The position numbers and the translations under genes are program-made. Of a DNA stretch of 64,000 bases, positions 23,778 to 36,237 are shown one piece after another. Source of the DNA: Zygaena filipendulae (lineage: Eukaryota > Arthropoda > Insecta > Lepidoptera > Zygaenidae). Under the pieces are notes generated by a model. That model saw only the letters and a program-made list of their open reading frames with translations, had not been told where the DNA came from and ran no database searches. The DNA lies in assembly GCA_907165275.2 (NCBI GenBank), contig OU015675.1, positions 203,501 through 267,500 of the forward strand. The letters run 5' to 3'. Each line of letters starts with the position of its first letter. The stretch's first letter is position 1.

Positions 23778-24190
23778 GCCCCCTTAGCCAAGTTGTCTAT
23801 CTATAATCATTAACGCTATGGAAAACTAAAGAACGAATCGTCATTAAACGACGCGGTCACGCAGAACTGGGCTCTTATTCACTATGACCAACAACATTCC
23901 TTGCCCATAACGCGCTTCCCAAAAACGCATTTCCAAACGTTCTAGATGCCAAGATATTGGGAAATATTCTTTAAGCCATAAGAAATATTGTAAATGTATT
24001 TCTTTGCAGTAAAACTTCTTTGATTACGAGGGAAAGACAGTTTTTGCGCGTCTTATCTTAGCGCGGCATGTTATGGTCATAGTGAATAAGGGCCGTAGAC
24101 TTTAGATTAGACGATTTTCCGTGACCACGTGACATGGCGATCCATTCCATAAGTTTTCTATGCGTTGGATTGTCAACTTGGCTAAGGGGC
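23778..24190. mobile_element. Family C MITE containing a second, nested inverted-repeat element
   Basis: The outer ends CCCTTAGCCAAGTTG (left) and CAACTTGGCTAAGGGG (right) are family C termini. Inside, 23869-24095 is a separate inverted repeat: GCTCTTATTCACTATGACCA on the left and TGGTCATAGTGAATAAGGGC on the right, extending to about 38 bases with mismatches. The simplest reading is a second MITE inserted into the first. Confidence 0.75.
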
Positions 24191-26859
24191 AGCCGATAGT
24201 ATCGGCGGTGGCGCTGTCAGGGTTGTCAAAAGTACTAATTACCGTTCGGTGGACGTCGCTACATTCAGCCACTTAGTCACTCCGCGGCACTTCCCGGGAC
24301 GCCTTCGCTTGATACGGATCTAATGGTGTATGATTTATATGAATTGGTCACAAAATTATTTTGAGGGTAAACTGGCTGGTTTTTACTACCTTCCAAAATA
24401 CTAAATTTTCTCTCCCATTGTCTATAGTAATAACCCCGTAGATAATTATGTGTTATAATAATATTAGTAAAATTTTTTATTTAGCCAAATAAATCTATAC
24501 AAAAGTGAACTTAATAGCTTAAATTAATTTTCTTCCAATCAAATATTTAAGGCGGTAATTCTGCTCAGCATTCTCTACAATGTCTATTTGAAATCACATT
24601 TTTATGTGTGAAAATAAATACATTTATGCATTTTAATCTAGTATAAATATCTACTTTCATATAGAAGAGTAAATTTACAAAGAAGAGAGCAGTCTATGGA
24701 GTTATTTTTTTTTTAATAATCTCCAATTGTGGACTATCAAATTAAAACGAGGCACGTTTCATCTGGATTCAAATGTTTCTTTATATTTTGTGGTTCCTAT
24801 CTTTATCTTAATAAATGTTGGTATATTTACAGTGATACCACATAAAAAAAAATACAACCAAATTTAATTACAAAGATCTGACAGTTTGTTCTGAACCAAA
24901 GTGAAATAAAGCGATATCAAACAGAGACGTCACTCTCGGGTGCGATTAAGAAATCACACAGCACACGGACAGACAAACACAAAACGTACCCATATTACAG
25001 TCAACGTGCATCAAACAAAATTGAGTTGTCAAGAAGTCAAAACACGCTACCGCAATCCGTCTCTTTCTCTCGTACCGAATTAGTGCTGTCATAAAAGAGA
25101 TGCGATGTCACATTAAGATTCTCGAAACAGATAACACCCGGCCACGTACAAAAATACAAAACAAATAATAGAAATATTTGATACAACGCAACGCATTAAG
25201 ACGTTTTACACTTATCGCGATACGATCAAGTTGTCCGCTTCTTTTTTTTAGGTTGTAATAATTATCGATAATCTGGCAACACTCGCGAGCATTATCGCCC
25301 ATAATGGCTCGTCTCGTTGTTTTTTCGATGTGGCAACCCTAATCACGTGTCAGATTTGCCGTGTCTGTACATATTAAAGCTCTTCGCGCCATAATGACCG
25401 CTACAAAATGGATCACTTTATTGAATAATTTCTTTTTGGGGTCCCGCGGTTGGTTGTGAAGATGATACGAATAAAATTTAAAACAAATATCCTTATAGGT
25501 ATAATTTATTAGGTCCTTTACCTAAGTAATTTTTTGAGCTGCCATTTTTTTTCCAATTTGTACTTTGTCTGACTTTTACGTGTTAATATAGATTGACGCA
25601 ATTTTTTCATACAATTTACATACATATAGATACCAATATAGAAAAAAAAATTTAATCAATCTAATAACAATATGTCGCAAAAATAAAGATTTTATTATTA
25701 AGTTGGTAGGATAATAAAGCAGCACTACCTAGGTACAAGATAAAAAATAATATATAAAATATAGAAAAATAAAAACATTTTGACAACCGAGAATTAAACT
25801 AACTGCAATTTTTTAAGCATAGAACAATCATAGAAAAATTTTCCGGCAGGGTTTCTATTGAGTACTAATAATATTATTTGAGCTTAAATCTTCCCTTATT
25901 AAATACCTAAGCTACTCCCACAACAAATCATAAAAATTGCAGTGTGGTTTCAAAAAATCAAGTACAAATAAAAATAAAAAATAGAACCGCAATATACGTA
26001 TAAACCTTCAAAACTTATAAATCTTCTTCTTTTTTTCCGTTTAAAATTAACAAAACTATAAAAAATTACACCCACGGAACCCGTAACCAAAATACATCAG
26101 AACACTATTGACGGATTTTTTCCACTCAATCGGCGCTCACGACCTTTTCCCCATGAATTTTTATTTGTTAATTGGTAATGATTTAGTCCGGTTTTTTTTC
26201 CTAGGTCGGTCCGGGTCCGGACTAATATCTTCATATTCCATCCGTCACTTCTGTCAGTTTAATAAGTCCACATCTTAATATTCATTTCATTAGTCTAAAA
26301 TCTAAACACACTAGCTTTAATTCACCAATTTAATTATCTATCATATACCCACTTGTAGACTCTAGCACGCAAAATGTCTCATGAATGATCGGCGAATCAT
26401 GTTTAATTTATTATGAGATAATTATTAGAAACAATTAATGTATCAATTTAGAAAGTTGAGTTTAATCACGAATCAATTATAATAGACTTATTTTTTTTTT
26501 TCGATATAAATTCGATAGAAAGATAATAAGTCTAAAATAAAAGAATTTATGATCCACTAGCTTTTGACCGCGACTTCGTTGGCATGGTAATCGCAATCAG
26601 ACATCGAAGAGGTTAAAACGATCACCTTTCGTACAAACTTTGCAACCCCTTTTCATCCCCTTAGGGGTTAAATTTTCAAAACTCCTTTCTTAGTTTTTAT
26701 TTCTCAGATTTTAAGATCAGTATCCGAACAGTAGACTTTTTGTGCACCACGAGCAAACAATACATTTTAGCTCGGGGAGCAAATCTTGTCGTAAGTACAT
26801 AACACATCGACAAAACACTTAAAACAGTAGTAGTTACTTATTATACAACTTAATTTCAT
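24191..26859. other. Rx intron 1 sequence without features
   Basis: This long AT-rich tract carries many A or T runs. I see no gene, only a decayed TTGACCGCGACTTCGTTGGC repeat scrap near 26565 that resembles one at about 3003. Confidence 0.5.
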
Positions 26860-26965
26860 TACTAGCTATTCCCCCTCTATTATACTTACATGCGTTCATA
26901 TCGGAGTTCCCGCGGGAATTCCGGATAAAGAGTAGGTACTAGGTACCCTATGTACTTTGCATTTA
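26860..26965 (+). repeat. CCGCGG-type repeat, short copy
   Basis: ACTAGCTATTCCCCC, GGAGTTCCCGCGGGAATTCC and a TACCCTATG block occur in family order. Confidence 0.6.
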
Positions 26966-27462
26966 TAATAATAAGGATTAAACCGACAAAAAACTACGAA
27001 ATGCTACAAAAAAATTTGTTGCGCAGCTTCTTCTCTCAAGCGATAGCACTAACTTAGCGCTCAGTCTTTACAAATTTTTACTAAGCATGTTGACGATGAT
27101 CATCCTTCCGGCTCGGAACACCCTTTGCGTCTAAATACCGTAGACACTATATATAGTCGTTGAGGTGATGCGGCAACAAACATTTGTGGAGTTCAATTCG
27201 ATTTTGCGGCGCACAATCGATTTGCAATCGCAATTAGGCGAGCAGATTCGATTGCACGCCGTCCCCCGTCCCTCTGACCCCCGTCCCCTGTCCCCTGTCC
27301 CCTAACTGTCCCCTAATTGGCCACTATTGGGGCGACCGCGACATCACGGCGTCTGATGACGGTTTATTGGTCTCGACTCGATTTACCTGCACCAGTCGAT
27401 CAGTGTATTCAAAACTAGAATAGAATAAATTAATTAGTTTCACGGTTACTATAATACATTAT

Positions 27463-27962
27463 TATACATGCGAATGTGCGTTTATTTGTTTGTTTGATGC
27501 ACTTACAAGCCTTTACTACTCAACCGATCATCATGACATTGTGTACACAAGTTGTCCGAGGTACAGAAAGGGACAAAGAGTAGGTACTTTCTATCCCAAA
27601 CTCCGAAATTAACGCTGGTGAAATCACGAAGCGAATAAGCTCCATGTATGCAACTGGTCACGTATAAAAAAAAATCATTTACGAAACTACAGAAGTAGAA
27701 GTTGCAGAGAAGTCGAAAAGAAATGTTCAATATTTTTTTAACCGACTTTCAAAGAGGAGGAGATTCTTTTTTCGACTGTATGTATGTTTTTTTTAATGTT
27801 TTCGAAGTGGGTAGATGGGTTACCTAAGTCCACTCCCGCCTCGAGCTCGTCATGAGCAGAACAAACCAAGTGGGCAGACACAAGCGGGCTTGGCATCGAA
27901 TTCAAACCGATCAATGTTAGAACAAACCAACAATAATATTATTTCGAGTATTTTTGTCTTTT
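27463..27962 (-). repeat. CCGCGG-type reverse copy followed by family E and D fragments
   Basis: 27463-27625 is a reverse CCGCGG-type copy (TGCGAATGTGCGTTTATTTG...). At about 27738, ACCGACTTTCAAAGAGGAGG is the family E start also seen at 37044. 27806-27962 matches the inside of the 37638-38016 element (TAAGTCCACTCCCGCC, AAGTGGGCAGACAC, CGGGCTTGGCA). Confidence 0.65.
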
Positions 27963-28267
27963 GAATTAATTTCATGCACAATTATGAGTTAGTCCACTCG
28001 CGGTCGGCAGGAACGCACCATCAGAATGGGGTCAGTCGGGCCGGCTACATCAAAGGTCGTATAATTTGTGTAAAATTATTAATTAGTAAAATAATCTTAT
28101 CGCGCCGGGATCAACACGGCGCGTGTTCGCGTGTCGCCGGTTAACTCCGCCGTTCAAATTAACTGGATCGTTACCAAAATTAGGGTAAAGGAAATCGTTT
28201 GGAGCACACTTATAATAGCCACTTTTTTGTACATGGAAGTAGGATCAGCGCAGTGGAGATGCCGTCG

Positions 28268-28330
28268 CCTCCTTAGCTAAGTTGACAATCTATAAATCGT
28301 TATACAACGTGTTAATGAATTAATTGAAAA
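28268..28330 (+). mobile_element. Family C MITE, left-end fragment
   Basis: CCTTAGCTAAGTTGACAATC is followed by AATCGTTA; the remainder of the element is missing. Confidence 0.5.
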
Positions 28331-28574
28331 CTAGAAAGTAGTTTGCTCAGAATCAACTAGCGAATCGATCGCTCTATGTTTTAATATAAGTTATATTTTT
28401 TATTTTTATCAGCCCATGTCTAAATTATTTATAATACACCGCGCCGTCCGTAGCAAAAAAATCGAATCAGTTATATTGTAGCGTAGGCGCGGGCGTAGCG
28501 CTTGAAATTTCGTAGATAGGTCACCTCTAAACTAATGTTGAATAACTTTTAGACTATTGATTTTTTCGACATCT

Positions 28575-28770
28575 AATATATAAAATTCTCGTGTCACAAT
28601 GTTCGTTCCCATACTCCTCCGAAACGGCTTGACCGATTCTCATAAAATTTTTTATGCATATTCAGTTAGCCTGAGAATCAGCTACTATCTATTTGTCATC
28701 CCCCTAAAGGGAGTTCCTGCGGGAATTCCGAAACTCATGCGGGTGAAACAGCAGGGCACAGCTAGTAATT
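28575..28770 (-). repeat. CCGCGG-type repeat, reverse copy
   Basis: It starts CTAATATATAAAATTCTCGT and ends CAGGGCACAGCTAGTAATTT, with GGGAGTTCCTGCGGGAATTC inside. Confidence 0.7.
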
Positions 28771-29319
28771 TATATTTTAATCATATTATTGTTTAAATGG
28801 GGTGTATCAGGTTTTTGGTCAATTCATTAACACGTAGTATATAATATTAATGTAGGTAGGTACTTAGATGTAGGCATATAATTATTTCAATTACACTCAA
28901 ATATTAACATGTTGAGATGTAAAATATGATTAGCTACCCTATTTAAAGCACAGTTACAAGTTAAAAGCTAGAATTTCTTTAACTAATTAAATCAAAATGT
29001 AGAGAGAAATTGAGGTGATCGTTAAATAAAAATTACAATACTGAACTCAATTAGAGCGAGGTCACGGAACTACACGAGTATTGCCACATTAAAGAAAGAA
29101 AATTGTATTATAAATTAATTAAGCAACACAACGACCAACTGTGCTTACTTCTTTGTCGCGGCGGCGCGGCGCTAGTGATGCGAAAGTATTGGGATGTTTG
29201 TTGTTGTCGAATCGAAACGGAACACTCGATTTTGAATATGTGCTTTTACCACAAAATTACGAGTATATCCTACCTCAATGCTGACTTTGCTACGATCCGA
29301 TTTTCAGATTAAGCATTTA

Positions 29320-29540
29320 CCCTACTAATACTTATTATAAACGCGAAAGTTTGTAAGAATGTATGGATGGACGGATGTTTGTTACTCTTTCACGCAAAAA
29401 CTACTAGATGGATTTAAATGAAACTTTACAATAATATAGCTTATACATCAGATTAACACATAGGGTACTTTTTATCCCGGAATTCCCGCGGGAACTTTGA
29501 AATTAACGCGGGTGAAACCGCGGGGCACAACTAGTAGGTT
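29320..29540 (-). repeat. CCGCGG-type repeat, sub-family 1 full copy
   Basis: It runs from CCTACTAATACTTATTATAA to GGGGCACAACTAGTAGG. It is closely similar to the copies at 30380 and 31563 in the opposite orientation, including TACATCAGATTAACACATAG. This defines a unit of about 215 bp. Confidence 0.8.
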
Positions 29541-29938
29541 ATAATATTTAGGTATGGGTTATAAAGAAAAATTAAACACGATTATTTCTGAATAAATATT
29601 AGGTAGGTAGGTATGTAATAATTCAATCAGGATTCGATCATTTATGTAACAAACAATAAGTAAGCCTCGAAACAGAGAAATTTTAAAATATTAATTGTAG
29701 GTACCTAGGTACTACTTAATGACAATTCGACTTGGTAAATAAAGCAATTCGAATTATTTAGTTAAGTACCTATGTACCTACTCCAGATTTAAAAAGTAAT
29801 CCAATATTTACGTACTGTAGAGGTTGTAGGCTTCTATAGAGTCAACCTACATGTCCACACTGGTATGAAATACTTATATTACAACGAAGTTATTAACGAG
29901 TATAAATGAGATGTCATAATGTAGAATGTAGTAGATAC

Positions 29939-30272
29939 AATTGGGATGTGGACTACTTTTGAAAATCTAAATTCTAATTAGTCCGTCAGTTAGAAAATAA
30001 AAAAACAATAGACACGCATTTTTTGCTTTTTCAAATAAATTAAAATATACAGAGATAAAGCGCTTTAAAGTTTAGGGTGAGGGGGTCGTGACGTCACTAA
30101 CCGCTAACACCGCCATACAAACTGTCAGAATAGTGACGTCACGCGAAATTTCAACTCAATATATCGCCGTTATTTTTTGATTACGTAAAAAAAGAAAAAA
30201 ATACGTGTCCAATATTTTTTAATAATCTACAAGACGGACTAAAAAATAAAAATTAGTCAACATGCCCATTGC
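29939..30272 (-). mobile_element. Family B MITE (CRE-bearing), copy 3, complete
   Basis: The ends TTGGGATGTGGACTAC and GTCAACATGCCCATT form imperfect inverted repeats, with subterminal TAGTCCGTC and GACGGACTA. Two perfect GTGACGTCAC palindromes lie near 30091 and 30134. It is about 334 bp with no coding frame. Confidence 0.8.
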
Positions 30273-30379
30273 CCATTGCAGCAATAGAATTTCCCCGTCT
30301 TTTATATTGTATTACAAGCATTTGTTAATGTTCCCGCCCCCGGAACGTTATAGGTACAGTACTTACTTTTTATATTACA

Positions 30380-30594
30380 ACTAGTTGTGCCCCGCGGTTT
30401 CACCCGCGTTAATTTAAGAGTTCCCGCGGGAATTCCGGGATAAAAAGTACCCTATGTGTTAATCTGATGTATAAGCCATATTATTGAAAAGTTTCATTAA
30501 AATCCATCCAGTAGTTTTTGCGTGAAAGAGTAACAAACATCCATCCATCCATACATACTTACAAACTTTCGCGTTTATAATATTAGTAGGATAC
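30380..30594 (+). repeat. CCGCGG-type repeat, sub-family 1 full copy
   Basis: It runs from ACTAGTTGTGCCCCGCGGTT to TTTATAATATTAGTAGGATA and is nearly collinear with the copies at 29320 (inverted) and 31563. Confidence 0.85.
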
Positions 30595-30887
30595 ATACAT
30601 ACTAGGTAGGTAGATACATACCACCTCTTATAGTAACAATTAATTTAAATAAACAGCGATTCGATTAAAAAAAAATCAGTTCTATTCGTATCAGTACATC
30701 ACTAGTAAGAAATTTTGGTTAAAATTTGTTTGGCGGCTCGCGTGTTGTCGGCGCGTTATGTCGCCGGTTAGCGGAGTTTAACCATGTCTAGTTCACCCGC
30801 GAGGGTTCAAGTTGGGATGTTAAAATTTTCATATTGCTTCCATTTAGATTTGGAACTACTAGTTGTGTTTGATTAAATTATATAAAT

Positions 30888-31287
30888 CACTAGCTGACCC
30901 ACGCGGTTTCACCTGCGGTTATTTCGGAATTACCGCTCGAATACCGCGATAAAAAGTCTCAGGATCACTTTAGCTTCCTATAAGTGACAGAATTTTTGAA
31001 ATCGGTCCAGTAGTTTTTGAGTTTAATCTTAACAAACAAAGAAAAAAACAAACAAAAAATCAAATTTTTCCTCTTTATAATATTAGTACCTATAGATTTG
31101 CTGTCCTCTTGTGTTCATTTCGGAGTTCCCACGGGAATTCCGGGATAAAAAGTACCTTGTGTCCTTCTTTGCACCTCTGATAACCTATGCAAAATTTAAC
31201 GATGGCTTGAGTACTTTGAGTAGTAAGGTGTAAAAGTGTAACAAACAAACAAATAAACAGATTCGCATTCGCATTTATAATGTTAAC
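30888..31287 (+). repeat. Two adjacent CCGCGG-type repeat copies
   Basis: The first (30888-31092) begins CACTAGCTGACCCACGCGGT and ends TTTATAATATTAGTA. The second (about 31108-31287) has GGAGTTCCCACGGGAATTCC and ends near ATTCGCATTTATAATGTTAA. Confidence 0.75.
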
Positions 31288-31562
31288 GATTTAAGGTTTA
31301 ACTACGAAGAACTAAACCAAGTTTTTGTGAATATCTTGTACTCTAGGTATTTAGTTTTTCGATCTGATATAAAAAAAAAACAAACACTAAAAATTACCTT
31401 CATAGTTCAACCGACGTGGAAGAGCATGACGTCTTTATACATACATAGGTAGGTCCATACGAATAGGTAAGGAGTCATAACGAGCGTATGCAAAACAACC
31501 CACCAAAGTTTCATCAATCGTAGTAATGCTTTAGAACAAATATAGGTACATTGTTATATAGA

Positions 31563-31780
31563 ACTAGTTGTGCCCCGCGGTTTCACCCGCGTTAATTTCA
31601 GAGTTCCCGCGGGAATTCCGGGATAAAAAGTAGGTATCCTATGTGTTAATCTGATGTATAAGCTATATTATTGTGAGGTTTCATTTAAATTCATCCGTTA
31701 GTTTTTGCGTGAAAGAGTAACAAACATCCATCCATTCAGACATACTTACAAACTTTTGCGTTTATAATATTAGTAGGATG
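31563..31780 (+). repeat. CCGCGG-type repeat, sub-family 1 full copy
   Basis: It has the same boundaries and internal blocks as the 30380 copy (GTGTTAATCTGATGTATAAG; TTTATAATATTAGTAGGATG). It lies about 0.9 kb upstream of the candidate LTR. Confidence 0.85.
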
Positions 31781-32693
31781 TCTTTGGGTAGGTACAAACA
31801 CATATTTTTGCCTGCGTCAGTTTGTAAATTCTCACGAAAACACCGTAAAATCCGTTCTTAGCCAACGTCTTCTATACCTGTAAACTATCCTAACAAACAG
31901 CTTCATAGGGCAAGTATAGTTTTCGAGATCAATCAACTTTCGTTTTTGTATATTTTTGGACCAAAGACACAAAAGAGTCTCCAAATGCCAATGTACATAT
32001 AGGCCCACTTAACTTTAATTTTTTTTTTCATGCTAAACAAATAAACGATAGTACTTTTCTGAACCGAAACACATTGATTGAAAATGTAACTCTCTATTCG
32101 TACTTATGGCGTCTAATAATCATTTAAGGCCATTCCAATAATTCCAAAATAGTATTACAAGACTAGTAGCGGCTACCGGCGTGGCTCAGTTGATTTTTTC
32201 CCCAGTCACATTATCAATGCCTCCATTAGACCCGAAGATGAACGGGCAGATATTGTCTTTTAATATAATAACACAGAGATGTGCTCGTAATGATTTCTAT
32301 ATGTAAAGTTGAATCTCATCCTTTATGAATGTCTGTAAATATGTTTGTTATCAACGATCTTTAGTTCATTATACTTAACACAAGCTTTTTCCTTCGCGGT
32401 TTTACTCGCGTTAATTTCGGGAATTTCCTCAGGAACTCTTTGTTCTATTTTACTCAGTTTCAAATTCAAATAACCGACGTTATTTCCAGGGTCGGTTCAG
32501 TAGCTCCTATATACAAAAAAACATTAATTTCCTCTTCATATTTATTACGAGTTATAGAATATCTGCGAAACTGTGATTGTTTAAGCTACAGTTCTTTTGA
32601 CGCAATAAAACGATATTGCAAAGGTGACTTTTGAAAGGCTACTAGACTTGTTGAAGCCGTGATTTGCACGTTTGTGGTTATATAGCTACCTGC

Positions 32694-32921
32694 TGTAGCG
32701 TCTCAGCAATCTTGTACGCTGACGCACTACTTTTGGTTATGCTAATGAATGCGAGCCGCGGTCTCAACAGACCCCTCCTAGCCTCTGCGGCGTGCGCTCG
32801 CGCACCTTGTAAACTAACTTTAAGTACTACACAGTAAGCTCGTGAACACAGAAATAAACAACTATAGATTTGTCAGAAACAGTTTCTTTTATTTACAATC
32901 AGCCGATACGAGCACAGTGCA
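32694..32921 (+). repeat. Candidate 5' LTR of the Ty3/gypsy-like element
   Basis: The segment begins TGTAGCG and ends GTGCA shortly before a TGGTGACCCC primer-binding-like sequence. It contains an AATAAA at about 32853, followed by a T-rich stretch, as expected for an R/U5 region. The left edge is a guess from the TG start. I cannot find a matching copy downstream of the coding frame, so the call rests only on position and on the adjacent primer site. Confidence 0.4.
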
Positions 32922-32927
32922 GTAAAG

Positions 32928-32945
32928 TGGTGACCCCGACGTGAT
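32928..32945 (+). other. Primer-binding-site-like sequence (TGGTGACCCCGACGTGAT)
   Basis: It starts with TGG, sits just after the candidate LTR and about 100 bases before the polyprotein ATG, which is the expected place for a tRNA primer-binding site in a Ty3/gypsy-class element. I have not matched it to a particular tRNA. Confidence 0.55.
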
Positions 32946-33045
32946 CAATCTACCTAAGTGATTTTTCGTGATCAACCTACGGATTTTTGGCGATAGACTA
33001 CGTGCTTATTCGTGAGTTTTTACCGAATATTCGAATTCTATCGAA

Positions 33046-36000
33046 ATGGCTGAAGAGAAGACAACGCGCGAGATAATCGATATCTCGGCGATTTCGCTGG
33101 CATCGACTATTCCCGAGTTCTGGACGAGACATCCCAGACTATGGTTCTACAGAATTGAAGCGGTGCTGGCGCCGCAGAGGCTAGGGGATGTCTCCAAATT
33201 CGACCTGGTGGTATCAAAATTAAGCGCCGACGTAATCGGGCAAATTACCGATTTTTTGGAGGATACCGGAGCCGACGTTTCCGTGATTCCGGCGACGAAG
33301 AAAAGCAAATTACCGTCGGAAAGTGCTTATAAACTCTATGCAGCGAATGATGTACAGCAACCCATTATCGGCGCCGACTTCCTGAGCTTCCACAAGCTGC
33401 TGGTGGACGTAGGAGCCCGGAAGCTGATCGATCAGGTCACGAATTTGAACGTTGTAACCTCTATTGTAAGTAGTTTACAACCCTCTTTAAAAACCTTAGA
33501 GTGTAATCATAAATATCAGGATGTTATATCTAAGTATCCGGATATTACCAGGCCCACATCTTTCAAGGAGCCCCCGAAGCATTCGGTTTTTCATTACATC
33601 GAAACGACCGGATCACCGGTACACGCGCGGGCAAGGCCGTTACCGCCTGATCGCTACCTTAGGGTTAAGGAAGAGTTTCGAGTCATGCAGGAGTTGGGCA
33701 TATGTAGGCCTAGTAAAAGTCCGTGGTCTAGTGCTTTACATTGTGTACCTAAAGCTAATGGCCAGTTAAGACCTTGTGGTGATTACAGAAGTCTTAACGC
33801 GAAAACTAAACCTGACCGTTATCCAATACCTAGGTTGCATGATTTTACATATATACTCGCGAACAAAACTATATTTACTAAGTTAGATATTAATAGAGCT
33901 TATCATTTTATACCGATTCATCCCGACGACGTAGAAAAAACCGCGATAATCACACCGTTCGGATTATTCGAGTTCACCAGAATGAGTTTCGGTTTAAGGA
34001 ACGCAGCTCAAACGTTTCAGCGATTTATGAGCACAACTGTACTAGCAGGGTTAGATTTTTTGTTTTCCTATATTGATGACGTCATCATAGCTAGCGATAA
34101 CGAGCAACAGCATGTAGAGCATCTAGAGGCTATATTCAAGAGGTTTAGCGAATTCGGAATTACTATTAATCTCTCGAAATGCGAATTTGGACAGGAAAAA
34201 GTAAGTTTTTTGGGATTTGAAGTCACCCGTAGTGGCATTACACCTTTGCAGTCCAGAGTGCAGGCGATAATAGATTTTCCTAAACCTCAGACGGTTGAAG
34301 AATTAAGGCGATTTTTAGGTATGGTTAATTTTTATAGAGGACACATTCCACACGCAGTAGAGTCGCAAATGGAACTTAATAAGTATATACATCATTCGAA
34401 GAAACGCGATAAGACTAAGGTACAGTGGGATAGTAAAGCGAACGAAGCGTTTGATAAATGTAAGCTCGACCTGCAAAAGGCAGTTACATTGTCACATCCT
34501 CGTTGCGATGTTCCCATATCTTTAATGTGTGACGCATCAGATACTTGTGTAGGTGCGGTGTTACAACAACAGATTGACGGAAAATGGTTACCGTTAGGTT
34601 ATTTCTCTAAGAAGTTGTCGGATACACAGAGGAAGTATAGTACTTATGATCGCGAACTTTTAGCAATTTACATGGCAGTTCAGTATTTCAGGAAGTTATT
34701 CGAGGGTAGAGAGTTAATTATATTTACTGATCATAAACCTTTGACTTACGTTTTTTCAAAATTGAATAGTAGTAATGAAACGCCGAGGCGCATGAGACAT
34801 TTATTGTTTATTAGTGAGTTCACAACTGACATCCGACACGTTACCGGGTTGAGCAATGTAGTTGCTGACTCGCTTTCACGTGTCGCCGAGTTGTTTTGTC
34901 CAGCGCCTATCGACTACCTAGAATTAGCCACGGCACAGGAAGCAGACGATTATATTACACATATTCTAGCGACTGGAAAACAATGTAATAGTCACGTACG
35001 CTTAAAGAAATTGCAAAGTCCGATATGTAATAAACCGATCTATTGCGAAATTTCAACAGATAGAGTTCGTCCTTATTTACCTGAAAATTTCAGGCGGAAA
35101 GCTTTTGATAGTGTACATAATTTAAGCCACCCTGGCATTAGAGCGTCAAAGAAATTAGTCTCGCAGAAGTATTTCTGGCCAGGGCTGAATAAAGATGTAA
35201 GCAGGTGGTCCAAGACCTGTGTAGCATGTCAGAAAGCGAAAATTCAGAGACATACTATCTCAGACTTGGGACAGTTTCCCACACAGGATAGATTCGAGCA
35301 CATACACATAGATATTGTAGGCCCGTTGCGAATCTCTGAAGATGGTTTTAGGTATTGCCTTACGATAATTGATAGATTTACCAGATGGCCGGAAGCCATT
35401 CCTTTGAAAGAAATTACAGCTGAAAACGTAGCGAAAGCGTTATTCGAGACATGGATTTCACGTTTTGGTTGTCCTGTTAAACTTACGAGTGACCAGGGCA
35501 GGCAATTCGAGAGCGATTTGTTTAAGGAATTAATGAAGGTAATGGGTATACAAAAGATACGTACCACAGCGTACCATCCACAGAGTAATGGAATAGTGGA
35601 GAGATGGCATAGATCGATGAAAGTAGCTTTAATGGCTAGATTAGATTCAAATTCCTGGATTGACGAATTACCTACAGTTTTATTAGGCTTGCGAGCAGCT
35701 GTTAGGAGTGATACCGGATATAGCGCCGCAGAGTTAACGTACGGAAAAACTGTGAGGTTACCAGGTGATTTTTATTCTCCGAATCAAGAATACGATATAC
35801 TAACATATGTAGGTAAATTGCGAGAAACAATACGCAACTTTAGAACCTCTATTCGAAGTAATAGGAAACGTACTACCTTTATTCATCCAGAGTTGAAAAC
35901 GTGTAAATATGTTTTCGTTCGGAACGATTTCGTCCGTAAACCGTTACAACCTCCTTATGAAGGCCCTTACCGCGTCATAAGAAGGAGAGACAAGCATTAT

Positions 36001-36237
36001 GTAGTCGAATTTCCGAACAGAGAAACATGCATTTCGATCGATCGATTGAAACCAGCTTTTGTACTGGATGACGAGTCAGTGGTAGAAAACGATGGAAATT
36101 TAAATGTTACTCCAGATGTTATAGTAAATAAGAATCGTTCGAAAAATCCTGTTTCCTCCAAGGAGAAGTTACCTTACGTCACGCGAAGTGGACGAGTAGT
36201 GAAGAGAACACGATTTTTCGACGACATAGATTGTTAA
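33046..36237 (+). CDS. Ty3/gypsy-class Gag-fragment/protease/RT/RNase H/integrase polyprotein
   Basis: This is a 1063-residue open frame of an LTR retrotransposon. Residues 1-71 resemble the N-terminal part of gypsy-type Gag ([19 protein letters not shown]...). The frame then runs directly into an aspartic protease motif, [10 protein letters not shown], at 73-82. The middle of the protease also seems missing, because KLYAAN joins almost at once to [10 protein letters not shown] (105-113). Reverse transcriptase follows at about 195-395 with D281 (LDINRAY) and YIDD at 342-345. RNase H spans about 490-610 (D496, E537, D562, D608). The integrase HHCC finger is H691, H695, C725, C728, and the core triad is D756, D816 and E852, followed by a GPY/F-like YEGPYRV at 971-977. 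No env frame follows. The element lies in Rx intron 1 on the opposite strand. The absence of stops and frameshifts over 3.2 kb points to a young copy, but a defective Gag and protease mean it could not act alone. Confidence 0.95.
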   Translation: MAEEKTTREIIDISAISLASTIPEFWTRHPRLWFYRIEAVLAPQRLGDVSKFDLVVSKLSADVIGQITDFLEDTGADVSVIPATKKSKLPSESAYKLYAANDVQQPIIGADFLSFHKLLVDVGARKLIDQVTNLNVVTSIVSSLQPSLKTLECNHKYQDVISKYPDITRPTSFKEPPKHSVFHYIETTGSPVHARARPLPPDRYLRVKEEFRVMQELGICRPSKSPWSSALHCVPKANGQLRPCGDYRSLNAKTKPDRYPIPRLHDFTYILANKTIFTKLDINRAYHFIPIHPDDVEKTAIITPFGLFEFTRMSFGLRNAAQTFQRFMSTTVLAGLDFLFSYIDDVIIASDNEQQHVEHLEAIFKRFSEFGITINLSKCEFGQEKVSFLGFEVTRSGITPLQSRVQAIIDFPKPQTVEELRRFLGMVNFYRGHIPHAVESQMELNKYIHHSKKRDKTKVQWDSKANEAFDKCKLDLQKAVTLSHPRCDVPISLMCDASDTCVGAVLQQQIDGKWLPLGYFSKKLSDTQRKYSTYDRELLAIYMAVQYFRKLFEGRELIIFTDHKPLTYVFSKLNSSNETPRRMRHLLFISEFTTDIRHVTGLSNVVADSLSRVAELFCPAPIDYLELATAQEADDYITHILATGKQCNSHVRLKKLQSPICNKPIYCEISTDRVRPYLPENFRRKAFDSVHNLSHPGIRASKKLVSQKYFWPGLNKDVSRWSKTCVACQKAKIQRHTISDLGQFPTQDRFEHIHIDIVGPLRISEDGFRYCLTIIDRFTRWPEAIPLKEITAENVAKALFETWISRFGCPVKLTSDQGRQFESDLFKELMKVMGIQKIRTTAYHPQSNGIVERWHRSMKVALMARLDSNSWIDELPTVLLGLRAAVRSDTGYSAAELTYGKTVRLPGDFYSPNQEYDILTYVGKLRETIRNFRTSIRSNRKRTTFIHPELKTCKYVFVRNDFVRKPLQPPYEGPYRVIRRRDKHYVVEFPNRETCISIDRLKPAFVLDDESVVENDGNLNVTPDVIVNKNRSKNPVSSKEKLPYVTRSGRVVKRTRFFDDIDC

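Noticed and set aside
35244..35567. 107-codon minus-strand frame
   Set aside because: Antisense shadow of the integrase domain.
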